From contig CAYWRO010000020.1 of the NCBI GenBank assembly GCA_964460345.1, positions 1-54,589 on the forward strand: 54,589 nucleotides of DNA, read 5' to 3'. The stretch's first letter is position 1. The number at the start of each line of letters is the position of its first letter. A program made the position numbers and the translations under genes. Below, piece by piece: positions 48,043 to 54,589 of the stretch. Under the pieces are notes generated by a model. The model ran no database searches. It saw nothing but the letters and a program-made list of their open reading frames with translations, and was not told the DNA's origin. This stretch comes from CAYWRO01 sp964460345 (GTDB lineage: Bacteria > Planctomycetota > Phycisphaerae > Phycisphaerales > UBA1924).

Positions 48043-50894
48043 CAGTCACGTCCTTCCCTGTAAGTCGCCACCCGTCGTTGCGCGCTCAGCGGCAGCATGA
48101 TGCCGTCCGGCATCGGCAGCGAGGGATCCCAGTTCAGGATGATCCGCCCATACCCGTAGAACGGGATGGGCTCCGAGCCCGCCGGCTGCGGCTGGTTGTG
48201 CGGCACATCCGGCAGGCCGTCGCCGTCCGTGTCCCAGCCGACGATGCGCTCGCCGTTGTGGATCGTCAGCCCTTCCGGGTCGAGTGATTCGGCGTCACCG
48301 TCCTCCGGACCGAAGTACCCCAGCGTGGCGTTGAAGGCCGCCGGGTTGCCGACCGGCTCGCCGTACTGCTGCAGCGGCCCCTCGCCGAGGACGGGCTGGA
48401 ACGTCAGCACGAGCGAGCCGTCGATTCGCGCGTTGCCGCGGACGTCCAGGATGCCCGCGACGATCGTTCCCTGCAGCCGCACATCCTGCGGATCGCCGTG
48501 CATCGTCCCCGTGTACGTGTCGGTGGGGGAGTTGAACTGCCCGATGTCCACCGAATAGTTCGGCAGCATCAGGCTGCTCTTGGCCGTCTCCTCCGCCTCA
48601 TCGTCGTCCAGGTCGAAATCGGGGTTGTAGGGGTCCGTCGGGTGCTCGCGCAGGAAGCGTGTCGCCCCTGTGAACTGCAGCTTGTTGCGGGCGTGCGTGT
48701 ACTCGGCCGGAGCGTCGGAGACCACCGACCCGATGAACAAACAGTCGTGGAAGCGGATGTTGTTTGAATACAGCTTCGTGTTGCGATCACCGCTGTCCTT
48801 CGTGCGCAGCACGCCGTGAATGGTCGGCGGATCCGGGAAGTCGTCGTAGTTATCCGGCCCGTCAGCGACGTTCCCCGTCGTGTACCGCAGGAAGTCGCTC
48901 TTGTCGAAGGGGCCCGTCGAGTACACCGGCCGGTTCAGGGAAGGATCCCAATCCATACGGCCGTAGATCGCCCAGTTGTCGTGCGTATTTTCCTGGTAGC
49001 TGCGGATCCACGTCACGCCGACGAAGGTGCAGTTGACGAACAGCCCGTTGTTCCCCTCCGGAATCTGTACATTCCGGAAGGTCATGTTCTCGTACCGCGG
49101 CCGGTAGTAGTAGTCCGTGTGCGTCGGTGCGTTGAAGGGCATCTTCTCCCAGATGTGCTGGCCCGTCATTGTCACCACATACGCATCGTCGAGGTCCGCC
49201 CGGAAGTACCGCGGCTGCGTCTCGTCGTTGTCAGACTCAAGGTACGTCGCCAGGCTCGCAACATTGATTTCGAGCTCGTTGGCGACCTGCTGCTCGAATG
49301 ACTGTCCGTCGGCCAGGTCCGTCAGCGGGCTCTGGCTGATGAGGAAGTCATCCGCCGTGAGCAGCGGGAGTTCGTCGAGCCCCGCGCCGAACTCCACGGC
49401 CGGCTTCTCGGCCTTCGGCACGATCGGCCCGTTGATGTACTGCTGGTAGTCCCCGTGCTCGGCCTGCCACGCCGCGGCGGTCGTCCGGAAGACCACGCTT
49501 CCGCGGATCTTGGCGTACACATCCATCCGATCGATGAACCCGTCGCGATAGCCGAGCTGGCGGTCCGGGTAGACGTCGTTGAGATCGTCGTAATCCAGCA
49601 GCGCCTCGCCGTCATCCCAGCGACCGTTGTTGTTCGCATCGTGGTACCCGAAAACCTGGTTGCGGTTCCGGTCCGGGTACGCCGAGTCGATCAGCAGCGC
49701 CAGGTCGTCGTCGGCCGTGAACTCGGGGCTGAGCCCTTCCGCCGGCGTGCCCACCGTCAGCGCGGTGGAGAGAACCAGCCGGCCATCTCCGTCCGTGTCG
49801 TAGTGGGCGATGAAAAGATCGAACTCATCAACGTACCCGTCTCCCGTCACGTCCGTCATCCCGGCCGGAATGCCGGCGCCTTCTTCCGAGTGGTCGACGC
49901 GGAGGCGGCCGTCCCCGTCGCCGTCAACGGCCTGCACCGCTTCGGAGAAGGCGTCCAGCTTCGCATCCAGCGTCGCCGAAAGCCCCCGGAAGTCCGAACG
50001 CACGAAGACCGGGTGTCCGTTCTCGAACGTCACATCGTCGAAGACCCCGCCGATGCTGCCGTTGATCTGCACATTCTTGCCGATCATGATGCGGCTCGGC
50101 GACAGCACCGCGTGCCCGTGCCGCTTGACGATCCGGAAGTCCTGCTGCATCACGCGCGTCAGCGGGCGGAACGATCCATCCGTCCGGTTGAAGCCGTAGT
50201 GGTAGCTGCTCGTGGCATCGCCCACGGATGCGTACCCCGTCACGATGATGCGGATGTCGGTTCCATTGCGCAGCGGCGCGTACGTCACCTGGTAACCCGC
50301 CGGATGATCGGTCGAGGAGCCCGTTCCGCCGCCGATCGCGACCACCGGCGTTGTCAGCCAGTGGTCGGAATCGAACACGGTCAGGTCCGTGCCGACCGGT
50401 GCGGTGTGTATGGTGGCCGAAGTCGGCGTGCCCGTCATGGCGACCGTGTTGTTGTCGGCGTCGAAGGCGTTCCGCAACGCATCGATGATGCCGCCCGGGC
50501 TGCCCACCTCGGGGTGCCCGCTCGGCGGAGGCAGCACGCGCACCTCGCCATCGCCGCCACTGGTGATCTCCCCATGCGAGTAGTTGCCGATCCACATGCG
50601 ATTCGCAAAACCGGCGTCGATCGTGCCCCGCTCCACGACGAAGCGCGAGCATGCGTCCTGCAGACGCTTGATCGCCACGTCCATCCCCGTGTCCGCGGCT
50701 CCCATCGCCCGCGTCACCTGCATGTGCGTCGCGGCCGTGCGAAGGTTCCCCTGGCTGGCGATCGCCATCGCCACCGCCAGCGACCCGAACATCACCATGA
50801 ACATCATGGCGAGAATCGAAGCCACGCCCCGCTGCCGGGACAACGGCCGGCGCAGCCGCTTACTCACCCGCGTCGTCCTGTGAATCCTCGCCAC
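48042..50894 (-). CDS. PilX/GspK-like pseudopilus protein with calcium-loop repeats
   Basis: A 950-residue protein. The N-terminus has basic residues, then a hydrophobic segment RGVASILAMMFMVMFGSLAVAMA as in PilX or GspK-type minor pilins. A large extracellular part follows. Between about residues 330 and 480 it has several D-x-D-G-D loops (DGDGDGRLRVD, DVTGDGYVDEFDLF, DTDGDGRLVL, DANNNGRWDDGE), which look like dockerin or EF-hand calcium sites. A further TDGDGLPD lies near the C-terminus. Much of the rest is beta-rich, suggesting a right-handed or similar repeat. The GTG at 50894 is preceded by AAGGGAG; a frame reaching 51011 is less likely. Confidence 0.78.
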   Translation of the reverse strand: MARIHRTTRVSKRLRRPLSRQRGVASILAMMFMVMFGSLAVAMAIASQGNLRTAATHMQVTRAMGAADTGMDVAIKRLQDACSRFVVERGTIDAGFANRMWIGNYSHGEITSGGDGEVRVLPPPSGHPEVGSPGGIIDALRNAFDADNNTVAMTGTPTSATIHTAPVGTDLTVFDSDHWLTTPVVAIGGGTGSSTDHPAGYQVTYAPLRNGTDIRIIVTGYASVGDATSSYHYGFNRTDGSFRPLTRVMQQDFRIVKRHGHAVLSPSRIMIGKNVQINGSIGGVFDDVTFENGHPVFVRSDFRGLSATLDAKLDAFSEAVQAVDGDGDGRLRVDHSEEGAGIPAGMTDVTGDGYVDEFDLFIAHYDTDGDGRLVLSTALTVGTPAEGLSPEFTADDDLALLIDSAYPDRNRNQVFGYHDANNNGRWDDGEALLDYDDLNDVYPDRQLGYRDGFIDRMDVYAKIRGSVVFRTTAAAWQAEHGDYQQYINGPIVPKAEKPAVEFGAGLDELPLLTADDFLISQSPLTDLADGQSFEQQVANELEINVASLATYLESDNDETQPRYFRADLDDAYVVTMTGQHIWEKMPFNAPTHTDYYYRPRYENMTFRNVQIPEGNNGLFVNCTFVGVTWIRSYQENTHDNWAIYGRMDWDPSLNRPVYSTGPFDKSDFLRYTTGNVADGPDNYDDFPDPPTIHGVLRTKDSGDRNTKLYSNNIRFHDCLFIGSVVSDAPAEYTHARNKLQFTGATRFLREHPTDPYNPDFDLDDDEAEETAKSSLMLPNYSVDIGQFNSPTDTYTGTMHGDPQDVRLQGTIVAGILDVRGNARIDGSLVLTFQPVLGEGPLQQYGEPVGNPAAFNATLGYFGPEDGDAESLDPEGLTIHNGERIVGWDTDGDGLPDVPHNQPQPAGSEPIPFYGYGRIILNWDPSLPMPDGIMLPLSAQRRVATYREGRD

Positions 50895-50982
50895 GAACCC
50901 GCTCCCTTCGCCTCGCGATCCGATACCACCAACCCACAACCAACACGTCGCCATCAGTGATCCGCCATCCGGCGCTCTCTCA

Positions 50983-51723
50983 TCACGGAACCACCCACAC
51001 GACCGTGGCAATGTCGCTTGCAGTTGCCGTCCCGGGCGCCTGGTACGACACCGTCACCGACACGCGCAACGGAAACCCATCCACCGGGACGCCGTCGAAG
51101 GTTGCATCGCCCGCGATCGTCGCATCGTCCTCCATCACCTGGCCCGTGTCGAAGGGATGCAGCTTCTCCACCTGCACGAACTGCGACCACCCGCGCAGCG
51201 GCGCTGGCATCCCGAACATGTCCACCTCGGCCGAGCCGTCCGCCAGGATCATCGGAACCGGGTTCCCCGTCGCGTCGATCGGCCCCGGTAGGTCGTTGTC
51301 ATCCAGCCCCTCCGTCCCCTGCCACGAAAACAGCAGCCCCGTCGACAGCGGCCCGTCGAAATCGTCCACATCGTCGAAGTCCGCCAGCGTCACCTCCCCG
51401 GCATCAGGACCCCACCCGTGCAGATCGCCGCCCGCATCCAGGTACAGGCCCGTCACCGGGTCGTGCCGCGGCAGGCCGCGCATGTACTCGCGGATCTCAT
51501 TGGCCAGGTATGTCGCCTGGGCCGCGTTGGTCGACCAACTGTTGGCCCGCAGGAACGCCTGGTGGGCTTCGATCAGGGCCAGCACGCCCACGCCGATGAT
51601 TACAGTCGCCAGGGCCGCCTCCAGCAGCGTGAAGCCGCCTCGGGCGCTGCCGCGTCGGGCCGCGGCCCGCGGGCGCTGCCCAGCCTGCCCCCCCGGCCTC
51701 ACCGCAATGGTCATACCGTGCAT
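50983..51723 (-). CDS. Pseudopilin, GspI/PilV-like
   Basis: Minor pseudopilin of about 246 residues. The N-terminus has a Gly/Arg-rich leader and the prepilin site GGFTLLEAALATVIIGVGVLALIEA with Glu at +5, the usual layout for GspI or PilV. The globular part is acidic. The ATG at 51723 is used; another ATG lies three codons on. It lies between pilC and the PilX-like gene on the same strand. Confidence 0.8.
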   Translation of the reverse strand: MHGMTIAVRPGGQAGQRPRAAARRGSARGGFTLLEAALATVIIGVGVLALIEAHQAFLRANSWSTNAAQATYLANEIREYMRGLPRHDPVTGLYLDAGGDLHGWGPDAGEVTLADFDDVDDFDGPLSTGLLFSWQGTEGLDDNDLPGPIDATGNPVPMILADGSAEVDMFGMPAPLRGWSQFVQVEKLHPFDTGQVMEDDATIAGDATFDGVPVDGFPLRVSVTVSYQAPGTATASDIATVVWVVP

Positions 51724-51808
51724 GTGCGCGTTCCTTGTGCGACCCTCCGTCTTCGTGCGGCCGCGCGGCGTCCGACGCCGGGCGCGGCCCGCCCCACGGC
51801 CATATCGG

Positions 51809-53035
51809 TCACTTCACGATCTGGCTCATCTTGAAGATCGGCAGGATGATGGCCATCGCGATGAAGCCGACGATTGCACCCATCACAACGATCATGAGGG
51901 GCTCGATCAGCGACGTCACCGCCTTTATTCGGTCCTTGAGCAGCTTCGCGTAGTACCGCGAAATTTCGTCCAGCACCTCGCCCAGCTTACCGGACTCTTC
52001 ACCCGCCGAGATCATCTGCACCACGCTTCGCGGCAGCAGCGTCGTCTTGTGCAGCGGCGCCGCGATCTTCTTACCCTGCTTCACGCTGGAGTAGACGTTC
52101 TTCCACATCGTGTGGTAGAGCCGGTTGCCGGAGATGTCGCCGGTGATCACCAGCGTGTCCAGCATCGGCACGCCCGCGTTGATGAGCTGCCCCATCGTCT
52201 GCAGCGAGCGGCTGATGTACAGCGCCCGGAACATCGACTTGATCACCGGCAGCCCCAGCTTCAGCCGGTCGAACCAGAATCCGCCCACCTCCGTCTTCGC
52301 GAAGACCCAGATCGCAATCACCAGCCCGATCAGCGCGGCAACCACGAAATACCAGTTCTCCACCATGAAGTCCGACAGCGACATCAAAAACTTGGTCGCC
52401 CACGGCAGCGCATCTTCCTTCCCCTCGAAAACCGCCGCGAACTTCGGCAGCACGAACGTCAGCAGGAAGATCGTCACCGCAACGGCGAGCGTGCCGATCA
52501 CGCCCGGGTAGATCGAAGCGCCCACGACCATCTTGCGCGTCTCGATCTCCTGGCTGATGTACCCCGCGATCCGGTCCAGCATCCCCGCGAACGAACCGGA
52601 CATTTCCGACGCCCGCACCATGTTCACATACAGCGGCCCGAACAGCTTCGGGTGCCGCGCAATCGCCTCGGAAAACTGCTTGCCGGATTCGACGTCGGCT
52701 TTCAGCCCCAAAATGATGCGGCGGAACGTCGGGTGCTCGGTCTGGTCGGCGATGCCCTCCAGGGCCGCGCGCAGGTTGATGCCGGCGCGGATCATCACCG
52801 CGAGCTGTGTGGTGAAGTCCAGCACGTGCTTGGTCTTCGGCTTGCCGGCGTTCATCTCCCGCAGCCGCTCGAAGGTCGAGGACTTGATGAAGCTGGCGTT
52901 CGCCGGCGCCACGCTCAGCACACGCACGCCTTGGGCGCGCAGCGCCGACGCCGCGGCCGTCGCGTTGTCGGCGCTGACGACCCCCATCTGAAGCTCGCCA
53001 CGCGCCGTTCTGACTTGATATTTGTAACTCGGCAT
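51809..53035 (-). CDS. pilC: Inner-membrane platform protein, GspF/PilC family
   Basis: Polytopic platform that couples the cytoplasmic ATPase to pilus or pseudopilus assembly. The 408-residue protein has two GspF domains (about 70-195 and 275-400), each with RAGINLRAALEGI or NAGVPMLDTLVI and membrane segments such as IGTLAVAVTIFLLTFVLPKF and VMGAIVGFIAMAIILPIF. Standard length. It sits directly downstream of pilT. Confidence 0.95.
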   Translation of the reverse strand: MPSYKYQVRTARGELQMGVVSADNATAAASALRAQGVRVLSVAPANASFIKSSTFERLREMNAGKPKTKHVLDFTTQLAVMIRAGINLRAALEGIADQTEHPTFRRIILGLKADVESGKQFSEAIARHPKLFGPLYVNMVRASEMSGSFAGMLDRIAGYISQEIETRKMVVGASIYPGVIGTLAVAVTIFLLTFVLPKFAAVFEGKEDALPWATKFLMSLSDFMVENWYFVVAALIGLVIAIWVFAKTEVGGFWFDRLKLGLPVIKSMFRALYISRSLQTMGQLINAGVPMLDTLVITGDISGNRLYHTMWKNVYSSVKQGKKIAAPLHKTTLLPRSVVQMISAGEESGKLGEVLDEISRYYAKLLKDRIKAVTSLIEPLMIVVMGAIVGFIAMAIILPIFKMSQIVK

Positions 53036-53153
53036 CGTCGTTTACGCCTTCAATCCAGGATGCCCCGCTGCTCCATCGACTCTGCTGCTCATCCCGGCGC
53101 TCCGCGCCTTGCCCCGCTGGCCTCCGGCCGCCCCCCCCAGACCGGAACCTCGC

Positions 53154-54206
<1,053 letters not shown>

Positions 54207-54505
54207 TACAGCGTCTCCCAGAGTCATCACACCGGCTCTGCCCGGTGCGATCTCCTCTCGCCCGCGGCTCCGGCTCGTCTCCCTCAATCGGTCGGTTGGA
54301 GACGCTTCCGAAGTCCCGGCAAGCTGTGACGATCAGGCCACCCCCCGCCGGAGCCGTCAACCACGGCCCAGCCCATACAAACCGCCCACCTTGACACATG
54401 ACCCCCGCGCCCCGCACCCCGCGCGATACGGCAGCGCTCCAGGCCGGGTGCCACGGCCCGCTGCGGTACTCCGCGGCCCAGCCGTGCAGAGGCCAGCAAT
54501 CGCCC
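54207..54505. other. Intergenic region without a recognised gene
   Basis: About 300 bases upstream of pilT. The reading frames that cross it lack family features and codon bias. No clear promoter or hairpin stands out. Confidence 0.4.
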
Positions 54506-54589
54506 CTATTCCCCCCTCGCCCCCTCCACAGCCCCCGGAATCAGGTCCGCCAGCTCGGCCGCCAGCAGCCCCCCGGAGGCCCCCGCCCG
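54506..54589 (-). CDS. Possible C-terminal end of an unidentified gene (partial)
   Basis: A minus-strand frame enters from beyond the right edge and stops at a TAG (54506-54508). The visible 27 codons read a helix-like Ala/Leu/Glu-rich end containing GGLLAAELADLIPGAVEGAR. It is too short to identify; it may be the end of another gene of the pilus cluster. Confidence 0.35.
   Translation of the reverse strand, partial: RAGASGGLLAAELADLIPGAVEGARGE

Overview
The window is a GC-rich bacterial chromosome segment of mostly housekeeping genes. Gene content and oddities point to the Planctomycetota, most likely a Phycisphaerae-like lineage. The clues are the many pseudopilin-type proteins, a dockerin-like repeat protein among them, a 61-residue S14 without its zinc cysteines, lineage-style extensions on several ribosomal proteins, and a spc/alpha region lacking rpmD, adk, map, infA and rpsD. 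The taxonomic call is inference; no 16S rRNA is present.

Layout. Bases 1-540 hold the 3' end of 23S rRNA, a 5S rRNA and a strong terminator. From 602 to 2644 (minus) a pseudopilin is directly followed by a secreted cyclophilin. An ECF sigma/anti-sigma pair (2902-4271, plus) ends in a terminator. A 770-residue coiled-coil, Wzz-like membrane protein follows (4350-6662, minus). A three-gene plus-strand unit (7180-9574) encodes a ten-cysteine exported peptide, a membrane-anchored protein, and an unusual in-frame fusion of a MauE/DoxX-like redox membrane domain with a pseudopilin. It converges with a minus-strand envelope operon: ftsW, murG, a small acidic protein and a GGDEF diguanylate cyclase, with short overlaps.

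From 14648 to 26405 come tatD, lgt, a YqaA-type membrane protein, galE, an unknown protein, a YyaL-type thioredoxin-domain protein with a DsbD-like C-terminus, purA, uppS, cdsA and a C4 zinc-ribbon coiled-coil protein. uppS, cdsA, lgt, ftsW and murG serve envelope lipid and peptidoglycan synthesis. A GT39 glycosyltransferase converges on ruvB, which lies behind an unknown secreted protein.

Bases 30800-45670 are one S10-spc-alpha ribosomal superoperon: rpsJ, rplC, rplD, rplW, rplB, rpsS, rplV, rpsC, rplP, rpmC, rpsQ, rplN, rplX, rplE, rpsN, rpsH, rplF, rplR, rpsE, rplO, secY, rpmJ, rpsM, rpsK, rpoA, rplQ. Two things stand out. L22 carries an N-terminal XRE-like helix-turn-helix of about 74 residues. 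Many gene borders carry GC-rich hairpins of unrelated sequence, including what looks like an intrinsic terminator between rpsJ and rplC.

A cysteine-repeat lipoprotein and pheS follow. The right end (47407-54206, minus) is a pilus or type II secretion cluster: pilT, pilC/gspF, a GspI/PilV-like pseudopilin, a 950-residue PilX/GspK-like protein with calcium-loop repeats, and a GspJ-like pseudopilin.

The strongest candidates for something undescribed are the cysteine-rich peptide/MauE-pseudopilin locus, the HTH-L22 fusion and the hairpin-punctuated ribosomal operon.
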